Assembly (NCBI RefSeq): GCF_018873765.1 | Contig: NC_057924.1 | Location: 5,394,001-5,458,000 of the forward strand | Length of the DNA stretch: 64,000 nt | Direction of reading: 5' to 3' | From: Telopea speciosissima | Taxonomy: Eukaryota; Streptophyta; Magnoliopsida; Proteales; Proteaceae | In this document: positions 12,301-22,475 of the stretch, piece after piece | Layout of the letters: the number at the start of each line of letters is the position of its first letter | Position numbering within the stretch: the stretch's first letter is position 1 | Program-made: the position numbers and the translations under genes | Notes under the pieces: generated by a model | Database searches by the model: none | Seen by the model: the letters and a program-made list of their open reading frames with translations, nothing else | Told to the model about the DNA's origin: nothing

Positions 12301-15300
12301 TTTATAGTATTCTCTAAATTGCCATTTCTTCCTTTTTCATTACCCTTAGAACCTTTTGGAATATTCTAGAATATTATATTTTTGCACTATTTCTTACATT
12401 AACTCCGTTATCTGTCCACGTGTAATACTACACGTGAGGGGGGGATTATGTACAGTACACCTGCAGCCATTGCAGAAAGCAGAACATGCAGGAACATTGG
12501 TGCAAAATATAGAAGATCAGTCTTCTCCACCATTACTATTGGGTATCCTTCACTATTGGGTTGAGTTTGCCGTAAGGGGGAGATGAAGAGTATTGAAGAT
12601 GTTTGGTTATTGCCTGCCTATTTGAGGATTTACAGTGCCTTTACAGTTCCTATATGAGGATCTACAATTGGGTTGATTATTACTGCTGCCTGATTCATTT
12701 GTTTCCGCTGCTTGCTGCCCTAGTTACTTATCTTCGAGATTATCAGTCAGAGATTCATCACTGGACAGCTATAGAAGATTGGTGAAAGCTGCCTCTTTTG
12801 CTGATCAAGTCTACCCAGGTTTTGAACATCTGTTTTTTCAAGCTCTTGAAAGTTTATTTGGGAACTACATTCATCTGTCAAGCTGGATTCTGCTGCAACT
12901 TAGTATCTTCCCATTTTGTTCAAGTTGGGCATTAGTACCTTATATGCGCCAACTTGAGGGGGAGTGTTAGCATTATTATGGAGTTCCTCTTTTTATTAGT
13001 TCAAGTTGGATTTTCTTTCTTCTCTTATTGTATAATCCAGCTTGAGGGGGAGTGTTGGAATATGTAATCCAGAATACCATGGGGGTATTCTGGTCCTTTA
13101 GGGGGGACTTTAATTCTTATGTTATTAGGTATTTACTGCTGCTCTTATAGAGTCAGTTAGTTAGGGGTATTACTGTCTATTCTAGTCCCTTTGTAATGTT
13201 CCTCTCTATTATAAATAGAGGGGCTTGCCTATCAATAAAACTAAGCTATTCCATTCTCTCATTCTTTCTTTCTAATCCATGATTCTGCCAACAATTTTCC
13301 ATAGTCGGTGGGCCAGGGGTCTTTGTCTGGACACCAAATTCCGCAATTTGGAAGGGTCAAATAGCAAATCCTACCATTGGATACCTAGGAGTAGGGAGAT
13401 AGTCTGGAAAGACCACGTAAATTTCAGATTCAAATTCAATCATTTACTCTCCCATGTATTGGCATGTGTTCCCATGTATGCCCTTTCACACATACTGGTA
13501 CTCTAATCACTACAAGATCTCTTATTTTTTAATGCTTTGTTTTGCCACATGGAAAAGTCTGTTTGGACTGAAACTTGACATGTAAGCAAAGGCCCTTGGG
13601 GTTTACCATCACAAAATTTCAGCCCAATCCGATCTGCTGCGTGGCAAAAGTAGTCACTCGACCAAGGCTTGGCTATGTGGACCGCCAGACAAGAAACCTT
13701 CTCCCTATATATAATATTATATATAATTGGAAATAAATGAAACTTATGGAATGTAAACAGATAAACACAAACTCATACACACATTTAAAGCTAATAAATT
13801 AATAAAGATGAAACACAATAAAAATTGGATCATAGAACCAATGTAAGTGGTGAAAAGAAGAAGGAGATAGCAGAGAGTTGCATGGTGTTTGAAACATATG
13901 TAAAAGAATTAAGATGGAGCTGCTGCATATAACCAAACACAAAGCAACTAGAGAAGAAAAGAAGCAAGAGGACTCACATATTAAATTGTGATTGACTTTC
14001 ATTATACAGTGATTTGTAATAATCTTCTTCTTTAATATCAAAATAATCTCGTCTCAAGTGAACCTAGGAAACCAGGGAGGACATCAGAAATTCTGAGAAA
14101 GACAATCAAAATTTTCATCAGCTATAAGAAACAAAGTTGATTCCCACAGACAGGATAACCTTCTTAATTAGGACTCCTTAACCCATATGAGAGAGATAGA
14201 GAGAGGAATAGCTGCACTTACAATTTTATCAGGAAGGGAAATATCTGCAGCCCTCCCCTTCTTAGTGCGTCTTAGTGCTATGCTTTTCAAAAGTTTATGT
14301 TTTAGTAGAATCATTGCTCTTCTGCGCCTTCTGTTTTCGAGGAAATAGTTTCCCGGTGCTAGTATAGGTTTAGAAATATACTAATATAGAAGAGATAAGA
14401 AGATAGTACAAGCACAAAAAATGTCAGAGTCAAACCTCAAGCCATGATAACAACAACAAAAGAAAATATTAAAAACAACATTGACTAACGATGTGTAAAA
14501 CTCACTCTTTTCCACCACAAAAAATGCCTCAAATGGCCGCAGTTGCACTTTCTTTTGGAATCGTAATTGGCAGAATGTTCCAAAACATAGATATAGCAGA
14601 GTTGTCAGTTTCAGTGAGTTAAGAATGAAAAAAGGAACTCCAAAAGTAATGAAGAGAAGAAATTGACTAAATTACACTATGCAAGTGACCAAATGGCTAG
14701 TATTCCTAGAGGATCTTAACTTCTTATACACAAAATATGGTAATGACTAATGAGGAATTGAGGATAGCAACACATCATGATATGTGTCTGCGAGCCCCAC
14801 ATGCAGGCAGGTTCAGGATGCACTGATGGGTTCCCCCAGGAAGATCTTATATGCTAAAAATTAATATAACTAACTCATTGGAAAATTTTATTTATTTTTC
14901 CCCCTTTCATAACATTAAAAGAATTAAGACTGAATTAGATTATAACTGTGTTTTCATCCAGTACAGATCTCTTATACTCGACCTAACCAAAGGTTGGTGC
15001 CTTACCACTCATTCCAGCCCTAAATCTATGCCCAAAAAATCTACCAGAGATGGTGAAGATATTTTCTTCCAGTTCTCTCAAGAATATCTCATTTTTAAGT
15101 GTTTCTGACAAAACCGAAAAGTTTGACAGTACATGTTCTCTGTCCTCTCACCCAAAACCAACAACACCTATAGCAGTAAAGTTGCAAGAAGTATTCTTTC
15201 ATTCTTTCCTATTAAATGCCACCACTTACCTCAGTTTTCATTTTAATTGTACAGGATAAGAGCATGAAACAGATTTAAGAAAGGAAAAATACAAATGCAT

Positions 15301-18300
15301 TAGGATCTTTCAGGCCAGATTTGGTCTCTGTTGGAGACTTCAATGCTCAGCACATCTTACTGCCTAAAACACATACTAAAGCATAAAAGGAAATTAGTAA
15401 ATAGACTTTGGGATCAAGCTCATACTTCAAACGGTTAATATAACACATAAGTAATGTCACCTAACTCCATATGTTTTCAGTCCCTTCAATGAAGGAAGCA
15501 GTAGCAACTTTTTTCCCTGACACCGCTAATTTTTTTTATTTTTTATTTTTTCAAATAAAATTTTATTGAAGATTAAATAGGAGGCAAACAAGCCTTAAGA
15601 CAGATTAAAGGCAAAGAAAGCTTAAGCTAGGGACTCAGTCTTAAAACTGGTGAGGGCAACAAGCTACTCGCTCACCCAAGAGAAATAATAAAATAAGGCT
15701 ACGAGGGATCTGTGAGGCGCACCGAGGGGGTCCTTATCCTATTCGATCGTCGGGGGATCCCAGCATATACACCAAGCCGATCAAGAGCAACACGGGCCAA
15801 AAGGGCCTCCTCCTCTGGCGAAAAGGGAGATGAAATTTTTTGCAACCCCACTCCTAACTCCCTTTCAACCTGTTGTTTTTCCTGACACCGCTAATTCAAA
15901 GATGAAAATTATCTTTTTCTCTTTGGATTATGCATCCTTATTTTATTTCGGCTCCAATCTCTAGATTACCAAAGCAACTCCTAAATAGAGCTCCCAAACA
16001 TATTTGGGAATTAGTGAACTTAAACAGAATAAATAAGGCAAAGATTCAAGAGCTTCCCTTTAGGACTTGTACTAGCTATTTGAAAAACATGTTAATGGGA
16101 TGGGCCACATCCATGGGATTTCAAGCCCAGTTATATCCAACTGCATCAATTTTTCCATAAGATGAAATATTCCAAAGTTAATATTAACAGATAGAATGAA
16201 AGGAACACAATAAAATAATAAAGGTCAGCTGACTGGAAACACACATCTTATTAGACCAAGCAAAGACAATAAGCACCCCAGTAATTTACCTGTACTCTAG
16301 TGATTTACAATCACACTCCTCACAGAAGATATATGAGTAAGGTGTTATCTGTAGAAAACGGACCTGTACAATTCAAGTTTCAAATTAATCAGCTTAAAAT
16401 GTGAAAGACTACAAACAACTCAATCCCCAATGAGTTTAGATGCCACTAACCAGAGAAAAAAGTTCTCCAACATGAGCCTGAAGCACAGTGCCACTTAAAG
16501 CCCATTTATATGAAGATTCCAAAGCAAAAACAGCTTTTGCTGCACTCCCATATCTACTTTTGATGTAATGAGCCTAAATAAAAAAATAAGATGTAGTTTT
16601 TATATAATTAAAAAGAACATTAGAAAATGAGTTCTGAGAAGTGGGAAGCCATATAGATCAACTGAGAACATATTATGTCATTTGAAACAAGTAAATGTGT
16701 AAATAAAAGATGGGAGAAGGTTCCCTGAAAGGCAGCGTGGCCTCTGCACCAGCACGGGGGTCAAAGGGAGCATGCACTGAAGCATCAACAGGGTGGGATT
16801 TTTGCCTTTCCTTGGGGGGTCGGGCGGTCATTTTGCGTCCCTCTGTATCCAAGGGGGCAGGGGCCATGCTGTCATTCAGGGTTCTTTTTCCCATGAAAGA
16901 AACACCATCTACATTTCAAACTGACTATAGACATTACGGTTATTAAAACTCAAAGAAATTTTTTATTAGACAGTTATACGACCAACAACGATGTATGCAG
17001 CTGAATGTTGGGTAGTGAAGAAACAACATATAAACAAGTGTAGCTGAAATGAGGAAATTGAGATGGATGAGTGGTAAAACTAGAAAAGCTAAAATAAGAA
17101 TGAACAAATTAGAGCTAATTTAGGAGTAGCTCCGACACATGATAAGTGGCGAGAAAGTCATTTGAGGTGGCATGAACATGTGCATGGAGGCCTTTGAATG
17201 CTCCAGTATCAAAGGGTGATCTGATTCAGATTGAAGGGGCTAAAAGAGCCAGATGTAGGCCTAAAATGACTCTAGGAGAAATGGTGAGGAAAGACATGCA
17301 TAGCTTAGGATTAGTAATAAATATGGTCTTGCATAAAAATGATTGGAGAAAAAAGATACATGTAGCGGACCCCATTTAGTAGGGAAAAGGCTGAGTTGAG
17401 TTGAAACAGCTAAAATTATTCAAATAGTTCCTAGAATCTATAAAAGAAAACAAGTGAGGATTGAAGAAGGGAAACCTTTTCAGTTATATCATTTATACAG
17501 TATGAGCTTTATATTTAGGTGGGTCAGTCAAATAAAGTGATGATATTCACCTTTTTATTTTCCTTTTAAAGGAATGAACTTCATTTTAACATGCTTGTTA
17601 TCTCATATAATACTTTCATAGTGTTCCCCTGAAGCTAAAAGGAACCTCTTGTCTAGGCTTTAATGAGGTTCTAAGAGAGTTCACCCATGGTGTCATGGGT
17701 TTTAAGAACACAATGATATACAATTCCCTAAGCAATCATTTTGCTCCACATATTTCCCCCTCATTATGCAATCGCAAACACCATTTTCCTTTTCTTCTCT
17801 TTTTGGATTTTCACTTGTAAGGACACAGCAGGTTTCGGCAGAGGGCCAACTTATTTGAAGAAAAATTGAAGTTTTTGAAACATGCAGAAGTGTCTTCTTG
17901 AAACTTTTAATAAGAACATAGGGAAGTCAGAAGGACAAAGAGTAAATTTATTTGTAAAATCACAAATACTTTACGATGCATTTTCCTAATATAAATGATG
18001 GGAGCATGTAAGCTTACTTCATCCAAAATAATGCGCTCCCATTTCACAGAGTGCAACACTGAGATCACATTTCTATACTCTGCCATGACTGTGGAATATG
18101 TGGTCAGGACAAAATCGTACTGAAAGAACTCATCTGAACTCTTCTTTCTTTTGGGCCCGTGGTATACTAATACCCTGGTGCTCCCTTTGGGTGTGAACTG
18201 ATATATCTCACTCTCCCACTGCTTCATTGCAACCACGGGGCAAATAACGAGAGTGCATTTTGTTTCAGGCAACACTGTGGATGAGCTGGGTGAAGGTGAG

Positions 18301-19111
18301 GGCTCACTAGATCCACAAGTCGATCGATGGATTGCCCGTTTGGCAAGAACGAGTGCAATGGCCTGGATGGTCTTACCCATTCCCATCTCATCTGCTAGGA
18401 TTCCTCCTGTGATTTCCGATTCTTCTTGTTTCAAAGCCCAGGCAAGCCATTCCTTTTGGTACCTAAGCAGGGGAATCAGCAAATCTGGGGGAGGCTCAGC
18501 AATTTCATCCATTTCCTTATCTACTTGGTCTGATTTAGCATTACCTTTCTCATGAGCATCGATCCACTTCTCATTCTCTTTCTTCCAAACCTCCCACATC
18601 AATATTGGCCTTTTTCTCTTACCCACTTCCTTCTTCTTGGGTGCATGCAAGTGATCAACTCTACCTTCTTCAACATGGAAATCCGGTTCTTTTTCAGTGC
18701 TTTCTTTACTCTCAATTTCAGCTTTTAAGTGCGTGCATAGTGCCGCTAGAAGGTCAAGGGCCTCATGGCCCCTTCTGACCTGCTTATCATCATCATCAGT
18801 AATTTCGATAACAGCTTTCCCTTTATCTACTAGGCCAAAACCTTTTCTCTCTTCCTCCGCCGTCGAAGGTTCAGGCGGGGAACTTCCACCTACATAACCA
18901 TAAAACCTTATCAACGACGATAATACCTCTCTGTTCCATGCTTACAGGTCTGACCAACCTTTCAAAGATTTATCCTTCTTTACGAATTATGATAGCTAGA
19001 AGAAAACAACAAAGGAATACACAGAGAATTACCTTCTTCTTTAACGCTTGAGTTCAAACCTGATGTTGATACAGAATCTTCTTCGTCGGAATTATCTCCA
19101 TTCCCCTGCAT
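6386..19111 (-). CDS. RAD16: RAD16-like SNF2-family ATPase (DNA repair / chromatin remodelling), N-terminal part, 8 exons
   Basis: Eight exons on the minus strand: 19111-19033, 18889-18018, 16573-16451, 16363-16290, 14551-14506, 14380-14222, 14063-13978, 6455-6386. All have GT/AG borders and agreeing phases, giving 503 codons without a stop. Seen: acidic N-terminus (MQGNGDNSDEEDS), Q-motif region (LLRYQKEWLAWAL), Walker A in DEMGMGKT, motif Ia (CTLVICPVVAMKQW), DEAH split across exons 2/3, a Cys-rich insert ending LRHFLWWKR, then LLKHKLLKSIALRRTKKGRA, DIKEEDYYKSLYNESQ and the NNFMHIFQLLTRLRQ block. Known family: RAD16 helicases act in global-genome nucleotide excision repair and also carry a RING finger and a C-terminal helicase domain; those exons are not in the window. 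Odd: motif III reads SGTVLQAH where the family usually has SGTPLQNR. Introns 2 and 7 are heavily invaded by transposons. It may be a diverged paralogue; a pseudogene further on cannot be excluded. Confidence 0.85.
6456..9999. other. Left part of intron 7 of the RAD16-like gene; no exon seen
   Basis: Repeat-derived sequence without a recognisable gene on either strand. The stretch at 9085-9110 (GACTACTGATTCACCCCCTC) resembles sequence seen in plant copia elements. A (CT)n microsatellite lies at 9369-9392 and a T9 run near 9550. The 137-codon minus ORF at 6659-7072 has low-complexity composition and no family resemblance. Confidence 0.4.
10000..10240 (+). repeat. 5' LTR of the non-autonomous element
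   Basis: TG...CA ends; contains a TATA-like CTATTATAAATAGAG at about 10153-10167 and an AATAAA signal (ATCAATAAAACT) at about 10178-10189, as expected of a functional LTR promoter and poly(A) site. Confidence 0.88.
10241..10255 (+). other. Primer-binding site (initiator tRNA-Met type)
   Basis: TGGTATCAGAGCAGG directly abuts the left LTR, with no spacer. Confidence 0.85.
13040..13052 (+). other. Polypurine tract
   Basis: GCTTGAGGGGGAG immediately precedes the 3' LTR. A near copy, ACTTGAGGGGGAG followed by TGTTAG, lies about 90 bp upstream at 12953-12971. Confidence 0.8.
13053..13293 (+). repeat. 3' LTR of the non-autonomous element
   Basis: Same length as the 5' LTR with no indels; about 13 substitutions, several clustered in the last 30 bp. 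Confidence 0.88.
15532..15880 (-). mobile_element. 5'-truncated retroposed insertion (LINE-like) with 16-bp target duplication
   Basis: CCTGACACCGCTAATT occurs at 15516-15531 and again at 15881-15896. The inserted DNA begins on the plus strand with an A/T-rich T tract, i.e. a poly(A)-like 3' end on the minus strand preceded by an AATAAA signal. Upstream on the minus strand there is a short open stretch (EEEALLARVALDRLGV-like) ending in a stop. This is the structure left by target-primed reverse transcription. It lies in intron 4 of the RAD16-like gene (14552-16289). Confidence 0.75.
16708..16897. mobile_element. Foldback MITE in RAD16-like intron 2
   Basis: The left arm (TGGGAGAAGGTTCCCTGAAA...) and the reverse complement of the right arm (TGGGAAAAAGAACCCTGAAT...) match over roughly 60 bp with substitutions, enclosing a GC-rich centre. 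No clear target duplication. The paired ORFs on both strands here are products of the inverted repeat. Confidence 0.65.
16968..17403 (+). mobile_element. RTE-type LINE, 3' tail fragment (copy 2)
   Basis: Reads as TTIRPTMMYAAECWVVKKQH, then LRWMSGKT, LGVAPTHDKW, GDLIQIEGAKRAR, RPKMTLGEMVRKDMHSLGL and KIHVADPI before a stop, with frame breaks. It ends in a short GAGTT repeat. Inserted in RAD16-like intron 2, antisense to the gene. 5'-truncated; RT and endonuclease domains are absent. Confidence 0.8.
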
Positions 19112-19822
19112 CTTGGCTATTCAAATTCGAATTTCGTTACAGAGAGTCATCAATTCATCGACTTATGTTCGAGCTTAAACTTTAATAAAAGAAAGAAAGA
19201 AAGAAAGAAAGATAGAAAAATATATAATTACAAGCATAAAATAAACGATTTCTTGGAAACCCCAGGGGGAGAGGGAAGAAGAAGAAGAAGAAGAAGGAGA
19301 AGGAGCTAATTTGAATCCTTACCTTCCTGAGTACTTCTTTGCTTTCAGCAGGAAGAGCGATGGAGTAGATGTACGAGTTGTATAGCCTTTTCTTGAAAAT
19401 GAAAAAAATGGCGGAAACGGAGCTGTTTTAAGTCAGTTTCAAGAGTTGGCGTGGAGAGTTGCAGTCTTGCAGCTTTATAGTCGTTATGATATAGAACAGT
19501 GGCGGGAAATGAAACGATCAAGGACACTTGTACAGGTTAGTTATTACCGTTCACCATCGCTATTTTCCTTTTTTGGGTTTCTATTTGGAGAAAATTACAA
19601 AGATTACCCAAAGTTGGGTTTCCATTTTTCATTTACTTACCCACCTTTCTAATTGTATTTAAAATTTGACACATTCAACCGAAAAAAAATAAAAATTTGA
19701 CACATTCCTTTAATCCTCCATTGTCTTATTCTCAAATGTACTTTAATAAGCCAGTTAAGGATATAAAAAGAGTTTTAAAAATAAATTGAAAATGATATAT
19801 CGTTATGTCATTATCAAAAGGA

Positions 19823-20037
19823 GTTAAGGGTGGTTTGCTACTCCCTTGGGAGAACTATGTCAGGCGTTTGATCGGTAGTTCAAGTCTCCTTAGCAACACC
19901 AAGTCCACACATTTACTTGCTTTCCAAGAAGTGGAGCCTATGTGGATACCATATTGATCCCTTGTGGGTCTTCTCTTACCTCCTTGTGGGGCATTGATGG
20001 CCAATGAGCCCTTGACAACTGCACCCAAAAAAAAAAA
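19823..20037 (+). mobile_element. SINE-like element with poly(A) tail
   Basis: A tRNA-like B-box (GTAGTTCAAGTCTCC) lies at about 19877-19891 and the element ends in a run of 12 A at 20026-20037. Possible imperfect flanking repeats ATTATCAAAAGGA / ATTGTCAAGCAAA. The A-box is weak, so the assignment is tentative. Confidence 0.45.
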
Positions 20038-20152
20038 TTGTCAAGCAAATATTAGAGGAAAATGAAAACCATTTTGGTGCTTTGCCAATAAAAGAAACAA
20101 AGGAAAATGAAAATAATTTAAAATTTAATTTTAATAAAATTAATTTAATGGG

Positions 20153-20912
20153 AAAATCTTGTTGTAATCAAGGTTGGTTATGACAAGATTGTAAACTTAC
20201 TTTTTCACCTCTTGTCTTATTTTCAAAGGTTATGTAATCCAAGGATAATCTTGTCATTTCACATTGACAATGACAACTTTTGAAAATGAGATAATGAAAG
20301 TCACTTTCAACTTGTTTTGAAAATCATTTTTTTATCATTGACAAACAATTGGGGAGAATTTTCGTACACAACGATGCATGGTGCATAGTTGTGCTTTTAA
20401 TTGTTGGATTGGCATGATAATGTACAATACACAGCCCCTCATCCCCATCTAATAGTTGTAGGCACGGCTGTGCATGAAACCTTTTGTCAAAACAATTTTT
20501 GGGAATAAGAAAAGGGGCAAAAAACAAGGTTACAAAATCTTGTTGTAATCATGGTTGGTTATGATAGGATTGTAATTTTACTTTTTCACCTCTTGTCTTA
20601 TTTTCAAAGGTTATTTAATCCAAGGATAATCTTGTTATTTCACATTGACAATGATAACTTTTGAAAATGAGATAATGAAAGTTACTTTCGACTTACTTTG
20701 AAAATCACTTTTTATCAATGACAAACAATTGGGAAGAATTTTCGTACACAACAGTGCATGGTGCACAATTGTGCTTTCAATTGTTGGATGAGCATGATAA
20801 TGTACAATACATAGTCCATCATCCCCATCTGACAGTTGTAGACACGACTGTGCATGAAACGCCAAAACAATTTTTGGGAATAAAACAATGGGTAAAGAGT
20901 AAGGTTACAAAA
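20153..20912. repeat. Tandem duplication, two units of about 381 bp
   Basis: AAAATCTTGTTGTAATCA begins at 20153 and again at 20534. The two units run in parallel through GGTTGGTTATGA, TCACATTGACAATGA, GACAAACAATTGGG and TGCACGGCTGTGCATG-like blocks, with scattered substitutions and small indels. No coding function seen; the small ORFs in each unit are equivalent by-products of the duplication. It lies between the 5' end of the RAD16-like gene and the 3' end of the T-protein gene. Confidence 0.85.
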
Positions 20913-22475
20913 ACTTCTTAATTCACCCTACTTTTATTTTTTGGTAATCACACAAACCACCGGTCAATCCCAAAAGATTAATCAACTTTTGGAAACGCAA
21001 AATGACGGATATACACATCTTTTTTTTTTTTTTTTTTGGTAAGCAACATCTTAGTTCACCTACTTAGTGACTGCAAGATGCACCTAAATTTTAAACCTTT
21101 GTGAATATGCTAAGTGAAAATTTCTGTGAATCCCCTAAATTTTACTTGTAATTGCCTAAATTCACTTAGAATACTTCTTTTCTCATTCCCTCAAAAAAGC
21201 AAATTTTCATCTCCTTCTCCCCAAGCTTTTATAAAATACTAAAAGTACCCCTTAATGGCTTATATTTTTGCTATTGTTTCATTACATTTTAGTTTTACCT
21301 CCTAAGTAAGTATTGAGATGATCAAACTATGGTTTACATAATTGTTAATGTTATTTTGTCCCTTTAATGTCTATATTTAATTATAATGTCCACATGGCCA
21401 CATTCAATCCAACAAGGTATAATATTTGATATGTGTGATGCGGATCGATAAATATTATAACACATTTTCATTTTGTGTATTACTTTAATCTTTTCAATCT
21501 ATGTATTAATTTAGTTTAACTAACATGAAAATATAACGAAAATGTGCCATGGAGAAGTAATCAGGGCATTTTAACCAGAGGAGAAGAAGTAATCCTTTAG
21601 GAGGTTTGAGTAAATAAGATTAAGTTTAGGGATTGACAGAAATTTGCATGCTAATTAAACTTTAAAAATCTCTTAATGGCACACCTTGTTTTCACCACAT
21701 GGAAGATGATGGCTGTGTCAATCCCTTTACAATTAATCCACTTCAAGGGCTTGTGAAATAGATTAATAAAGATAACTACAATGATTATAGAATGGTATCA
21801 TAAGCTAAACGAGGTGGTAAAGTATTGGGTAATACCAACCATCCCATAATGGTTGGATACATCTCTATATGTATCAAAACACTATTTATCTATCGTAATA
21901 GTATGGAGAAAGTTTCCCTTCACCACACGGTGTAGAACCCATCCTAGGGTTTACACACCCTTATAGGGTTTTAGTATAATTCCTAAAGTAACCCCCGATA
22001 TCCACTCGGCCCATCCTTCGGCCCGCAGCGAATGGCTGAAGAAAAACTCAGTCTTGATAATATTGTGTTGTTAACCAAAAAAAAGAAAAAGTAGAGGATC
22101 AAATTACTTGAAACCCTTCCCCCTTCCACACCCCCCCCCCAACCAGTACCCTATGATTGCCCCATTTCTAATGCATCCGCACGGTTTCGAGCTTTCCAGA
22201 TGGTTCAGCATCCATGTGATTTTCACAGGCTATGTAGGCTCAACTATCTGCAGTTCAGTAAAAACTACAAAGCAAGTTGCTGCTCCGATCATCATACACT
22301 TTAATGCATCATAACCTGAAGAAGATACTATTCTCTCTTTCAAACTACTTGGATATAAAAAGTAGTTAATTGAATTCGAATTCTTGGAAGTGAAAAAGAT
22401 GTAGTGTTAATTACAGCATTGCATTCCATCAAAACAACATGTCAATGAAGAGAAGAAACCAAGAGCAAAAATTCA
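20913..22475. other. Intergenic; no gene seen
   Basis: AT-rich DNA between the 381-bp tandem repeat and the 3' end of the T-protein gene. A T19 run lies at 21020-21038 and a C10 run near 22128-22140. 22320-22475 probably includes the 3' untranslated region of the T-protein gene. Confidence 0.4.

Larger units (their letters stand above)
10000..13293 (+). mobile_element. Complete non-autonomous LTR retrotransposon (copia-like ends, no coding capacity)
   Basis: Two 241-bp direct LTRs (10000-10240 and 13053-13293), both starting TGTTGGAATATGTAA and ending CCAACA, flank 2.8 kb of internal DNA. The primer-binding site TGGTATCAGAGC follows the left LTR directly, and a purine tract CTTGAGGGGGAG precedes the right LTR. 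Internal ORFs are under 100 codons and show no gag, protease, integrase or RT motif, so it would depend on proteins supplied in trans. By hand the LTRs differ at about 13 of 241 sites, so the insertion is not recent. Flanking bases (AAAAT / ATTTT) do not give a clean target duplication. It sits in intron 7 of the RAD16-like gene, antisense to it. Confidence 0.88.

Noticed and set aside
18253-18897. Plus-strand ORFs opposite exon 2 of the RAD16-like gene
   Set aside because: Antisense shadows of a well-conserved helicase exon; no splice or family evidence.
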